From Trichocoleus sp. FACHB-40 (GTDB lineage: Bacteria > Cyanobacteriota > Cyanobacteriia > Cyanobacteriales > FACHB-T130): a stretch of 64,000 bases of DNA. The notes under the pieces were generated by a model. The model searched no databases, was not told where the DNA came from, and saw only the letters and a list, made by a program, of their open reading frames with translations. This document shows positions 54,918-63,689 of the stretch, piece after piece; position 1 is the stretch's first letter; every line of letters begins with the position of its first letter. A program made the position numbers and the translations under genes. The stretch spans positions 1-64,000 of the forward strand of contig NZ_JACJPF010000043.1 of NCBI RefSeq assembly GCF_014695915.1, read 5' to 3'.

Positions 54918-55641
54918 CTCTTTTCCTTTGTTTCAGTGCAATCTCTTACTTATGGAACTTTATAGCAATGAAATTAGTCTGTCTATACTTTATTAGTGAT
55001 TTCATCGTATCTTTACGTAATTCTTTCAGATTACTAACTTCTCATAAACTAATAGCTCTAAGTTTTTATAAGGTTCATTGTAAGTTTATGTAAATCTTGG
55101 TATTTATGAAATTTCCGTAAAAACAACACGGGTTTTGATGATTTGCTTATGAGAAAGGGTGAAAAAGTTCTGATAAAAAAACTTTTTTACGTAGATTTAC
55201 GTATGATTTCATTAAGCCATGAAGAGCTAATGTAGTTTTTACTTAAAAAAATATAGTCAAAAACTAGGAAAGTCCCGGCAAAGACCTTTCAGGCTACGTG
55301 GATTTACATAAACTGTTAACAGTTACAGCAAAAAACAGTGAGCCAGAAGCAAGCTAAGCTAACTTTTGAGCCTCGCGGATGGTATCGAACCGCTAATGCA
55401 CAAGCTATAGCAATCCTCAGCAGAGTTGTGATCCAGCCCTTCAGATACCCGACTTCGTAAGAGTTGTCGAGTATCTCGTCTTCACGAATCATTTAGGAAT
55501 GCTATAGATACAGGTAGAAAATAATTAGCAAGCTAAGATTTAATGAAAGTAAGCTATAAAACTGGCAATCAGCTAAGCCTTAGGCGTTATCCAGGCTTTG
55601 TTCCGGTTGTCTGATACACTATTTTTTTCCAAGGCGGTTTT
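54918..55641. other. AT-rich intergenic region with element A copy 2
   Basis: 724 bp between divergent genes. It holds the probable promoters of the PEP-CTERM gene and the glycosylation operon, two ACGTAGATTTACGTA-like stretches near 55190-55206, and the hairpin repeat at 55438-55502. No coding frame is convincing. Confidence 0.5.
55438..55502 (-). repeat. Dispersed hairpin repeat, element A copy 2
   Basis: The reverse complement starts GCATTCCTAAATGATTCGTG and ends GGTATCTGAAGG, like copy 1 at 16771-16835. The hairpin arms are more diverged here (GAGATACTCGAC / GAAGTCGGGTATC), so pairing is partly lost in the middle. Confidence 0.85.
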
Positions 55642-57156
55642 ATGAATTTATCTAAAGATCCTTCCCAGTCGTCTGTCCCTTGGTTCTGGATTGGGATGGC
55701 TGGGGTATTTTTGCTGTCAGCGTTTTTGAGGTTCTGGGGGTTAAGCCGATTTAACACCCTAGTGTTTGACGAAGTTTACTTTGCTAAGTATGGGAATAAC
55801 TACTTAACCAATACGCCATTCTTTGACGTTCACCCGCCCTTGGGTAAATACTTAATCGCCGTTGGTATCTGGCTGAGTCGCCTGATTCCCTTTGGAAACG
55901 ATGCACGTAACGAGTTGACGGGTTCTCTGCTTTCTCCTTGGAGTTACCGTTGGCTAAACGCCTTTACAGGTTCTTTAATTCCGTTGGTAGTGGGAGCGAT
56001 CGCTTATCAGTTGAGTCACCGCCGCAGTTATGCTTTGATTGCAGCCCTGTTTATGGCAGCCGATGGTCTGTTCTTGGTAGAGTCCCGCTATGCTTTGATA
56101 AATGTCTACCTGATTATCTTTGGGCTGCTGGGGCAATTATTGTTCCTGATGGCGTTGAATAGCCGTGTTGGACGACGCGCGATTTGGTTGGCTTTATCTG
56201 GTATCTGCTTCGGTGCTTGCGTTTCTGTCAAGTGGAATGGTCTGGGATTTCTACTTGGTATCTATCTAGTTTGGATATCTGCTTGGATAATTAGATGGAT
56301 AGAAAAGAATAAATATAAAAAATTAAGTATTAAAGAGGAAAATTCTGCACCTAACACAAGCGAGGAAATACCCCTACAAGAGTTAGAAAATTTAACTTTC
56401 ATCCAAAAGCTAACGGAGATTGATTTTAGGCATATGCTTTTTGAGTTGGGTGCTATTCCCGTTGTGGTTTACCGCCTAGCTTGGATTCCCCACATACAAC
56501 TAAATCCAGAACGCGGATTCTGGGAAATGCAAAAGCAAATTCTGGGCTATCATCAACGGGTTGGAGGAGATGTAAGTATACATCCTTACTGTTCTGCCTG
56601 GTACACTTGGCCCTGGATGATGCGCCCGGTCGGCTATTTTTTTGAAAAAGTTGGTAAGACTCCAGAACCAGTTTCCTCTTTAATTTCTCCTTTCCCGCCT
56701 AGTCCCCCAAAGGTGGTTTACTTTGATGTACACGCGATGGGGAATCCGGCTTTATGGTGGCTTTCAACGGTTGCGATCGCGATATTACTATTGATACTAT
56801 CCCAGCGAATCATCAGGGCAACTACAAATCATAACCTTTCTTTAGTTCAATCAACAGAGTTTGGTGTTGCCCTATTTTTGATTTTGAATTATGTTGCCAA
56901 CTTGCTGCCTTGGGTAAAAGTGACTCGCTGCGCTTTTCTGTATCATTACATGGGTGCTGCTATTTTTGCATTTTTAGCGATCGCGTGGATAGTCGATAGC
57001 TACCTGCAAAGTTATAATCTCTGGCTTCGGGCTGTAGGAGTCACTATTATATTTGCGATTTTGCTAGCTTTTGTGTACTGGATGCCACTATATTTGGGAC
57101 TCCCCTTGTCTCCGGAAAGCTTTGGAAGCCGTATGTGGTTCCGTTCTTGGATTTAA
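55642..57156 (+). CDS. Dolichyl-phosphate-mannose-protein mannosyltransferase family (GT39, PMT)
   Basis: 504-residue multi-span membrane glycosyltransferase. The first loop carries the acidic pair FDEVYFAKY (D43, E44), and HPPLGKYLIAVGIWLSRLIP follows as in PMT proteins; later come VSVKWNGLG and the C-terminal YHYMGAAIFAF and YWMPLYLGLP blocks. PMT enzymes transfer mannose (or another sugar) from a polyprenyl phosphate to Ser/Thr of exported proteins. The next two genes on this strand, a membrane protein and a sugar nucleotide enzyme, make a likely glycosylation operon. Confidence 0.92.
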   Translation: MNLSKDPSQSSVPWFWIGMAGVFLLSAFLRFWGLSRFNTLVFDEVYFAKYGNNYLTNTPFFDVHPPLGKYLIAVGIWLSRLIPFGNDARNELTGSLLSPWSYRWLNAFTGSLIPLVVGAIAYQLSHRRSYALIAALFMAADGLFLVESRYALINVYLIIFGLLGQLLFLMALNSRVGRRAIWLALSGICFGACVSVKWNGLGFLLGIYLVWISAWIIRWIEKNKYKKLSIKEENSAPNTSEEIPLQELENLTFIQKLTEIDFRHMLFELGAIPVVVYRLAWIPHIQLNPERGFWEMQKQILGYHQRVGGDVSIHPYCSAWYTWPWMMRPVGYFFEKVGKTPEPVSSLISPFPPSPPKVVYFDVHAMGNPALWWLSTVAIAILLLILSQRIIRATTNHNLSLVQSTEFGVALFLILNYVANLLPWVKVTRCAFLYHYMGAAIFAFLAIAWIVDSYLQSYNLWLRAVGVTIIFAILLAFVYWMPLYLGLPLSPESFGSRMWFRSWI

Positions 57157-57203
57157 TCCCTAGGGTGGGCATTATCCACCCTACTTATCTATTTATCTGG
57201 ATT

Positions 57204-58922
57204 ATGAAGTCATTACTGAAAATTTACCAATCTCATAAAAAAGCTCTTTTAGTTCTCTTTGCAACCTGGGGACTTTACTTCTTTCTTGTATTTATTCGGA
57301 TGATTGCATATAAACCATCCGGTTTATATGTGGGTCACAAAAACGTCTGGGGAGACTGGGCGCTACACATTGGCATGGTTTCAATTTTTGCTTACAAAGA
57401 CCCCCAATATTGGTTTGCTTATCACCCCGTATATGCTGGAGGGAAATTAACTTATCCATTCCTGGTTAATTTTATTTCGGGAATGCTAGTAAGAGTAGGA
57501 TTCTCGATGGATATGGCATTTATTATTCCATCGTTGATTTATGTTTTCTTTTTGTTGACTGGTATGTATGCACTATTTTATATAGTGTTGAAATCTAAAA
57601 AGCAAACTCTTGTTGCCATATCTATCTTCTTTCTTTCAGCCGGATTGGGTTTTATCAACTTCTTAAGAGATTTTTCCAACAATCCCAGCCTAAAGATGCT
57701 TCTGTATCCAGAACAGGAATACAGTAATGCGATTCCTTATGAAGTATATTCCGGAAATTTTGTTGTCGGGATGCTGATACCGCAACGAGCATTTTTGCTG
57801 GGAATGGCACTATCGCTTTGGATAATGACTGGTTTAGTTTATATTCTTTTAAATAGAAAGCAAGCTATAGGTAATAGAAGAATTTTACTTGCATTAGGAA
57901 CATTAGCAGGATTATTGCCAATTATTCATATCCATAGCTTTATAGTCATTATTGTTGTTACAGGCTCTTTATGCCTTATCTCCTATGAAAGATGGAAAGA
58001 ATTGTTGTTTTATGGTGTTCCCGCTGCAATTATCTCAATTTCTCTCTATTTGATGTTTATCTCTGGAGGCATTGAGAATCCGCAATTTTTTCAATGGTTG
58101 CCAGGATGGACATCTACAGGTGGATTAATTGGTTGGTTAAAAATGTGGATACAGTTATGGGGAATAATGTTACCCATAGCCGTATTCGGATTTTTCTTGC
58201 TGAGAAAGCAGCCTCTAATTATTAAAACCTTCTTTTTTAGCTTTTTCTTATTATTTATACTTGCCAACTTCTTCTTATTCCAGCCCATGAGATTTGATAA
58301 TACTAAAATATTTATGTGGGCATATTTAGGTTTTGCCGGCTTAGCCGCTGTTACTCTTTCCTGGGGGTGGAGAAGAGGTGGTAGAACTTTTAGCCGATTT
58401 GATGTCGTGTTGATGGCAATTGTACTCACCTTTACAGGTTCGCTGGAACTCATACGCCTTCAGAGAATTGACCGCAATCAAGTTCAGCTGGCTAACGCTG
58501 AGGATATTAAGCTAGGAGTAGAAATTCGAGAAAAAACTGATCCTTTAGCTATATTTCTGACTTCAACAGACCATAATCATCCAGTAATGATGTGGGGTGC
58601 AAGATCAATCCTAATGGGCTACCCTGGATGGGTATTCACCTATGGTTTTTTGTATCAGCAAAGAGAAAAGGATATAGCAGTTATGTTTAAAGGAGGTGTA
58701 GAGACAGAGAAATTATTAAAGCAATATAAAATAAGTTATGTAGCTATTGGCCCTAGCGAGTTAAAAAATCTTCAGGCCAATGAATCTTACTACGCACAAA
58801 ATTATCCCGTTGCCATTCAGAATCAAAACTATCGGATTTATGATGTGAGGAAATTAGGGTTAAATTCAAACGGCGAACAACAGCTAAATGCTAGGGGCAA
58901 AGATTGGAGGGGAAATTATTGA
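57204..58922 (+). CDS. Multi-span membrane protein, probable glycosyltransferase-like
   Basis: 572 residues from the ATG at 57204; the open frame begins at 57135 inside the PMT gene but those codons read its end in another frame. About ten hydrophobic helices are followed by a soluble C-terminal part (LLKQYKISYVAIGPSELKNL). The first loop GHKNVWGDWALHIGMVSIFA has an Asp and His as in GT-C enzymes. I do not recognise a specific family. It is 47 bp after the PMT gene and overlaps the next gene by 4 bp. Confidence 0.75.
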   Translation: MKSLLKIYQSHKKALLVLFATWGLYFFLVFIRMIAYKPSGLYVGHKNVWGDWALHIGMVSIFAYKDPQYWFAYHPVYAGGKLTYPFLVNFISGMLVRVGFSMDMAFIIPSLIYVFFLLTGMYALFYIVLKSKKQTLVAISIFFLSAGLGFINFLRDFSNNPSLKMLLYPEQEYSNAIPYEVYSGNFVVGMLIPQRAFLLGMALSLWIMTGLVYILLNRKQAIGNRRILLALGTLAGLLPIIHIHSFIVIIVVTGSLCLISYERWKELLFYGVPAAIISISLYLMFISGGIENPQFFQWLPGWTSTGGLIGWLKMWIQLWGIMLPIAVFGFFLLRKQPLIIKTFFFSFFLLFILANFFLFQPMRFDNTKIFMWAYLGFAGLAAVTLSWGWRRGGRTFSRFDVVLMAIVLTFTGSLELIRLQRIDRNQVQLANAEDIKLGVEIREKTDPLAIFLTSTDHNHPVMMWGARSILMGYPGWVFTYGFLYQQREKDIAVMFKGGVETEKLLKQYKISYVAIGPSELKNLQANESYYAQNYPVAIQNQNYRIYDVRKLGLNSNGEQQLNARGKDWRGNY

Positions 58923-60844
58923 AAATTTTTGTTCCAGGTCGCTTGTGTTTGTTTGGCGAACACAGCGATTGGGCGGGTGGCTATCGCCGGGTCAATCCTA
59001 ATCTAGAAAAAGGCTACACGCTGCTGGTTGGTACAAATCAGGGACTTTATGCCGAAGTTAAGGCGAATCCAACCCAGCTGATTTTACACGCTTCTCTGAG
59101 TAACGGCAGCCGTAAAACGTTGAATCTGCCGATGGAAACAGAGGTTTTACTTGCGGAAGCTCAAAAGGGCGGTTTTTGGAGTTATGCTGCTGGTGTTGCT
59201 TACCAACTTCTCAGTCACTACCAAGTTAAAGGGCTGGAAATCGACAATTATCTGACAGATTTGCCGATTCAAAAAGGGCTATCGTCGAGTGCGGCAATTT
59301 GTGTCCTGGTGGCGCGGGCCTTCAATCGCGCGTATGACTTAAAGATGACGGTTCGGGAAGAGATGGAGTTTGCCTATCTCGGTGAAATTACCACGCCTTC
59401 GGGATGTGGACGGATGGATCAGGCTTGTGCTTACGGAAATCAACCAATCCTGATGGTCTTTGATGGCGATCGCGCTGATGTCATTGAGCTTAAAATACGA
59501 AAGAATCTGTTTTTTGTAATTGTGGATCTTGGTGCTGGCAAAAATACGCAGGAAATACTGCGTCAGCTAAATCAGTGTTATCCCTTAGCCACCAATGCAG
59601 TGCAACAAAATGTACAGAAATATCTTGGTTCAATCAGTTCTCAAATTACTCTACAAGCAGTAGACGCGCTACAAAAAGGAGATGCTGAAGAAATTGGTAC
59701 TTTGATGGAAATTGCCCAAACCCAATTTGACAAACATTTAATTCCCGCCTGTCCTTCCCAGTTAACCGCTCCTATCTTACATCAAATTCTCAATTATGAG
59801 CCACTTAAACCCTATATTTTAGGGGGAAAAGGTGTTGGTTCGCAAGGGGATGGCACAGTACAATTTATTGTTAAAGACGAAGAAAGCCAGCAACAAGTCA
59901 TAGAAATAATTAAACGGGATTTTCCTCAAATGCAAGCTTTAAGTTTAACAGTTCATTCGGATAAAAAAATTCGCAAAGCCGTGATTCCGGCTGGTGGTTT
60001 CGGCACTCGTTTGTTTCCAGCTACCAAAGCGGTGAAAAAAGAACTTTTTCCAATTATTGATAAAGATGGTCGTGCTAAGCCTGTAATTATGGCGATTGTT
60101 GAAGAAGCAATTAGCGGCGGTATAGAAGAAGTTGGGATAGTTGTGCAACCAAGCGATCGCGCAGTTTTTGAAGATTTCTTTAAGGCACCACTCGCACCAG
60201 AACTTTACAAGAAGCTATCACCCCAAAATCAGGAATACAGCCAGTATCTCCAAGATTTAGGGAGCCGAATTACGATTTTAAATCAAGACAAACCGGAAGG
60301 CTACGGTTATGCTGTATTCTGTACCAAAGAATGGGTAAAAGATGAGCCATTTCTGCTGATGCTGGGCGATCATGTTTACTCATCGGACACGGGAACATCG
60401 TGTGCAGGTCAAATTTTAGATATCTACGAACAAGCCAATCAAAGCGTTGTTAGTTTGACTACGCTTCCCGCAGAAAGCCTTTATAAATCTGGCTGTGTTA
60501 CAGGAAATTGGCAGGAGTTAAACTCAATTCTTTCTGTGACTCAACTCTCCGAAAAACCGACAATTGAGTATGCACTCCAGCGTCTTCGTGTAGAGGGAAT
60601 GGCAGAAGATCAGTTCTTATGTATATTTGGTTTGTATGTACTAACACCGAAAATTTTTGACTTTCTGGAAGAAAACATCAACAACAACACCCGCGACGAA
60701 AAAGGTGAATTTCAACTAACATCCTGTCTCGACAAATTGTGTAAAGAGGAGGGAATGACAGGATATGTTGTCAAAGGTAAGTGTTATGACACTGGATTAC
60801 CGGATCCCTATCGGCAGACGATGATTGATTTTAGAAATGTATAG
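58919..60844 (+). CDS. GHMP sugar kinase fused to UTP-glucose-1-phosphate uridylyltransferase-like domain
   Basis: 641 residues from TTG 58919, chosen because GGAGGGGA lies 7 nt upstream and the codon overlaps the previous stop (TTGA); a TTG at 58904 is also in frame. Residues 1-340 are a GHMP kinase: GRLCLFGEHSDWAGG, LPIQKGLSSSAAICVLVARA, and a glycine loop LGGKGVGSQGDGTVQFIV. Residues 345-641 are GalU-like: VIPAGGFGTRLFPATKAVKK and LLMLGDHVYSSDTG. Together this is a salvage enzyme that phosphorylates a sugar at C1 and makes its UDP form; the sugar is unknown. Plant and Bacteroides fucose enzymes join such domains in reverse order. Confidence 0.88.
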   Translation: MKIFVPGRLCLFGEHSDWAGGYRRVNPNLEKGYTLLVGTNQGLYAEVKANPTQLILHASLSNGSRKTLNLPMETEVLLAEAQKGGFWSYAAGVAYQLLSHYQVKGLEIDNYLTDLPIQKGLSSSAAICVLVARAFNRAYDLKMTVREEMEFAYLGEITTPSGCGRMDQACAYGNQPILMVFDGDRADVIELKIRKNLFFVIVDLGAGKNTQEILRQLNQCYPLATNAVQQNVQKYLGSISSQITLQAVDALQKGDAEEIGTLMEIAQTQFDKHLIPACPSQLTAPILHQILNYEPLKPYILGGKGVGSQGDGTVQFIVKDEESQQQVIEIIKRDFPQMQALSLTVHSDKKIRKAVIPAGGFGTRLFPATKAVKKELFPIIDKDGRAKPVIMAIVEEAISGGIEEVGIVVQPSDRAVFEDFFKAPLAPELYKKLSPQNQEYSQYLQDLGSRITILNQDKPEGYGYAVFCTKEWVKDEPFLLMLGDHVYSSDTGTSCAGQILDIYEQANQSVVSLTTLPAESLYKSGCVTGNWQELNSILSVTQLSEKPTIEYALQRLRVEGMAEDQFLCIFGLYVLTPKIFDFLEENINNNTRDEKGEFQLTSCLDKLCKEEGMTGYVVKGKCYDTGLPDPYRQTMIDFRNV

Positions 60845-60887
60845 TAGATAAGGATTTATACTTTTATCACCCTTTTAGGCTTTCCAA

Positions 60888-61011
60888 TGAAAAAGCGCCT
60901 GGGAGTCTTGCCGTGTTTCGACCCCAAGCGCTTTTTCTTTTAAACTTGCTCCTCACACAAGAAGAGCATATCCCTGTTCAGTTCAAGAATAAGTCTGGAG
61001 AGTGACACTTT
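60888..61011 (-). ncRNA. Candidate small RNA gene, tandem copy 1 (Yfr2-like?)
   Basis: On the minus strand this reads AAAGTGTCACT (upstream), GGGATATGCT, a hairpin GCTCTTC-TTGTGT-GAGGAGC, an A-rich linker, and a second hairpin GCGCTTGGG…CCCAGGCGC with loop GAAACACGGC, ending in TTTTTCATT like a terminator. Differences from copy 2 keep the pairs only as minus-strand RNA (G-U), while the plus strand gets A-C mismatches. GTGTGAGGAG is the exact complement of the conserved Yfr1 core CUCCUCACAC, as I recall it, and Yfr2-family RNAs are reported to match Yfr1. The family call is tentative and the RNA start is not known. Confidence 0.55.
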
Positions 61012-61042
61012 AGAAAGTGGACGCTGTTAACATTTCTGTCCA

Positions 61043-61168
61043 ATGAAAAAGCGCCTGGGAGTCTTGCCGTGTTTCGACCCCAGGCGCTTTTTCCTTTAAG
61101 CTCGCTCCTCACACAAGAGAAGCATATCCCTGTTCAATCCAACCAAGGGGTATGCCAAGTGACACTTT
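61043..61168 (-). ncRNA. Candidate small RNA gene, tandem copy 2 (Yfr2-like?)
   Basis: Second copy of the element. Minus-strand hairpin 1 is GCTTCTC-TTGTGT-GAGGAGC, with the wobble pair moved one step relative to copy 1. Hairpin 2 is GCGCCTGGG…CCCAGGCGC with the same loop, followed by TTTTTCATT. The upstream AAAGTGTCACTT and GGGATATGCT are kept, which suggests a shared promoter. Its own 5' flank has an extra inverted repeat, GCATACCCC with GGGATATGC, absent in copy 1. It starts 15 bp past the purH stop, so read-through from purH is possible. Confidence 0.55.
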
Positions 61169-61182
61169 GATAACTGACACTC

Positions 61183-62730
61183 TTAATGCAAGAAATGACG
61201 CACACCAGTGAATACCATCACCAAACCCAATTCATCCGCTGCTTGAATCGAATCTTGATCGCGCATACTGCCACCCGGCTGAACAATCGCCACAATTCCC
61301 GCCCCTGCTGCTGTTCGCACCGAATCATCAAACGGAAAGAAACCATCGCTGGCAAGGGTGGCACCTTGAGATTTTTCCCCAGCTTGTTCAAGGGCAATTT
61401 TAACTGAGCCGACGCGATTCATTTGTCCGGCACCAACTCCTAAGGTAGCGCGATCGCCTGTTACTACAATTGCATTAGACTTGACGTGCTTGCAAATCTT
61501 CCAGGCAAATAGCAATTCTTCGAGTTGATCTGGAGTCGGTTGCTTTTGGGTGACAACTTGCCACTCGGTGGAGGTTTCCACAACATCATCGGCAGCTTGC
61601 ACCAGAAAACCACCAGCGATCGCTTTCACTGTATTTTCCGGGCCAGCACCTATATCTGGTAAAATCAAAACCCGCACCTTAGACTTAGCTGCCAGAATTT
61701 CCTGCGCCTCTGGGGTATAACCCGGTGCTACAACACATTCTAAAAATGTTTTCGTCAGCGCTGTTGCTGTCGGTTCATCAATCGACTTGTTTAGGGCTAC
61801 AATCCCACCAAAAGCCGAAACTGCATCCGCATTGAAAGCCTTTTCATAAGCCTCAGACAGGCTATCTCCCACAGCCACACCGCAGGGATTCGTGTGCTTG
61901 AGAATCGCCGCCGCTGGCTTATCTGTAAATTCAGCAATAATTCGCCGCGCTGCTTCTAAATCAACTAAATTGTTGTAACTCAGTTCCTTTCCCTGGAGTT
62001 TTGTGGCCGCCGCCCATCCAGAGGCAACTTTTCCAGTTTGATACCACGCTGCCGCTTGATGGGGATTTTCGCCGTAGCGTAGAGATTGCAGCTGGTTTCC
62101 AGAAAGGGTAAAGCTTGTTTCTTCGCTTTCTTCCTCCTGTTTGCTGGCAAAGAGGTGGATGTAGGATGCGATCGCGCGATCGTAGTCCGCAGTGTGGGAA
62201 AATGCCTCGCAAGCACAAGCTTGCCGAAACTCTAAAGATGCCTCTTTACCATACTCTTTTAATTCTTTCAAGTAAGCATCGTACTGACCTGGATTACACA
62301 ACACCGTTAGATGCTGGAAGTTTTTTGCAGATGCCCTTAACATAGCAGGGCCACCGATGTCAATCTGCTCAATCGCCTCCGGCAAAGTTACACCCGGTTT
62401 AGCAATAGTCTGCTCAAAAGGATATAGATTCACCACCACTAAATCAATCGGACGAATTTGGTGATTTTCCAAATCTGCCACATCTTGCGGCAAATCCCGA
62501 CGCGCTAAGATACCGCCATGAATCCGGGGATGCAGCGTTTTGACTCGTCCCCCCAAAATCTCCGGAAACCCCGTGTAATCAGAAACTTTTGTTACTTTTA
62601 GCCCAGCATCTTTTAGGGCTTTGGCTGTTCCACCACTGCTGATGATATCAAACTCAAATTCCACTAGCTGACGGGCGAAATCGATTAGCCCGGTTTTATC
62701 AGATACACTCAGCAGCGCTAAACGTGGCAT
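61183..62730 (-). CDS. purH: Bifunctional AICAR formyltransferase / IMP cyclohydrolase
   Basis: 515 residues from the ATG at 62730 (MPRLALLSVSDKTGL); the frame is open to 62835 but those codons do not belong to PurH. It catalyses the last two steps of IMP synthesis. The N-terminal cyclohydrolase shows SDKTGLIDFARQLVEFEFDI, SSGGTAKAL and GGRVKTLHPRIHGGIL; the transformylase half shows LRYGENPHQAAAWY, AAAILKHTNPCGVA and the C-terminal QPGGSMRDQDSIQAADELGL. Length and motifs are standard. Confidence 0.97.
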   Translation of the reverse strand: MPRLALLSVSDKTGLIDFARQLVEFEFDIISSGGTAKALKDAGLKVTKVSDYTGFPEILGGRVKTLHPRIHGGILARRDLPQDVADLENHQIRPIDLVVVNLYPFEQTIAKPGVTLPEAIEQIDIGGPAMLRASAKNFQHLTVLCNPGQYDAYLKELKEYGKEASLEFRQACACEAFSHTADYDRAIASYIHLFASKQEEESEETSFTLSGNQLQSLRYGENPHQAAAWYQTGKVASGWAAATKLQGKELSYNNLVDLEAARRIIAEFTDKPAAAILKHTNPCGVAVGDSLSEAYEKAFNADAVSAFGGIVALNKSIDEPTATALTKTFLECVVAPGYTPEAQEILAAKSKVRVLILPDIGAGPENTVKAIAGGFLVQAADDVVETSTEWQVVTQKQPTPDQLEELLFAWKICKHVKSNAIVVTGDRATLGVGAGQMNRVGSVKIALEQAGEKSQGATLASDGFFPFDDSVRTAAGAGIVAIVQPGGSMRDQDSIQAADELGLVMVFTGVRHFLH

Positions 62731-62802
62731 CACGGTAAAACTTTCCCTTTGTCCAACATCATTAAGGATAAATGCGATCGCTCTCCTTCTGCACAAAAAG
62801 AC

Positions 62803-62833
62803 GAACCCTGCCCTCACGGCATGGGCAGGGTTC
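62803..62833 (-). terminator. Rho-independent terminator of the psaFJL group
   Basis: GAACCCTGCCC (minus strand reads GAACCCTGCCC…GGGCAGGGTTC) with an 9-nt loop, followed on the minus strand by GTCTTTTTG. It lies after psaL, before purH. A second, weaker hairpin is at 62852-62882. Confidence 0.7.
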
Positions 62834-62905
62834 ATTTAGTAGTCTTTAATACTGGAAGCCTTTTATAACAAAAGGTTTCCAGGCTACTGTTGCTCTTTTA
62901 CAGAA

Positions 62906-63424
62906 TTACCCATTGAAGAGGTTCTGGAGGATTTCTACGTTAGAAATCAACAGGTAGGCGAATGCCGCGCCACCAATTCCACCAATCAGAAAACCACTGC
63001 CATACTCATTCCAACCTTCCTGTGTTTTCAGGGCAGCGTCGGGAGCAGGTGTTGTAATCGTTTGTGTGGGTTCGGGAGGATTACTAGAGGCATACAGAGA
63101 TAGGGAAATTGTCAAAATGACAATCAAGCCCACCGTTGACATCAAACCAGCCAAGTTCGCCACATCGGTGTCCCGCAGTGGGCCCAGCTTAGCAAACGGG
63201 CCAATCAGCCAATAACCATGAGCCATGCCAACTTCTAGTCCCCGGCGGAAGGGTGACAGACCTTTGCGATAGGCTGGCAAGTTATTGATGAAAGCTTTCG
63301 TGAAACCGGAAGCATTAATCGGTGTTGCTAAATTGCCATTTTGCGGGTCGCCAGCGATGTGAACAACTTCCCGATTTCTGATATCGCTGGGACGATTTTT
63401 TGATTCACTAATTGCTTGTACCAT
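62906..63424 (-). CDS. psaL: Photosystem I reaction centre subunit XI
   Basis: 172 residues from the ATG at 63424 (MVQAISESK); the frame to 63469 adds 15 codons of repeat-derived sequence. PsaL sits in the thylakoid membrane and holds cyanobacterial PSI trimers or tetramers together. Typical blocks are LPAYRKGLSPFRRGLEVGMA, HGYWLIGPFAKLGPLRDTDV and the C-terminal membrane helix GSGFLIGGIGGAAFAYLL. It follows psaJ with 91 bp between; no psaI is seen next to it. Confidence 0.97.
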   Translation of the reverse strand: MVQAISESKNRPSDIRNREVVHIAGDPQNGNLATPINASGFTKAFINNLPAYRKGLSPFRRGLEVGMAHGYWLIGPFAKLGPLRDTDVANLAGLMSTVGLIVILTISLSLYASSNPPEPTQTITTPAPDAALKTQEGWNEYGSGFLIGGIGGAAFAYLLISNVEILQNLFNG

Positions 63425-63515
63425 AATTTTCTTCACCTTTAGTGAGGGTAATTTCATTCTATTAGTCATTAGTCATTAAAAGCAGCTAATAACTAATGAC
63501 TAATGACTAAAAAGC

Positions 63516-63650
63516 TTACGGCATTGGATGGAAAAGCAGGTCTGGGAAATAGTAGATAAAGAAAGCCAAAAGAGCCGCTTGAACGGATATCCAAACAATA
63601 CCTAGAACCGGGGCTAGGGAAAGATACTTGATGAAATATTGCAACTGCAT
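63516..63650 (-). CDS. psaJ: Photosystem I reaction centre subunit IX
   Basis: 44-residue thylakoid membrane protein. The product begins MQLQYFIKYLSLAPVLGIVW, has one membrane helix, and ends in the family signature YYFPDLLFHPMP. It packs against PsaF at the edge of PSI. The gene lies 39 bp after psaF on the same strand, the usual psaF-psaJ order. Confidence 0.95.
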   Translation of the reverse strand: MQLQYFIKYLSLAPVLGIVWISVQAALLAFFIYYFPDLLFHPMP

Positions 63651-63689
63651 GAATTATTCTCCAAAACAAGTCAAAGATTTCAATGAAAC

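Larger units (their letters stand above)
60845..61182. other. Intergenic region holding two tandem copies of a structured element
   Basis: 338 bp between the convergent fusion gene and purH. It contains two direct copies, 60883-61011 and 61039-61168, offset by 156 bp and about 80% alike, each described as an RNA candidate below. No other feature is seen. Confidence 0.8.

Noticed and set aside
60883-61168. Yfr1 itself on the plus strand
   Set aside because: CTCCTCACAC is present on the plus strand, but no terminator follows it, and hairpin changes between copies keep pairing only on the minus strand.
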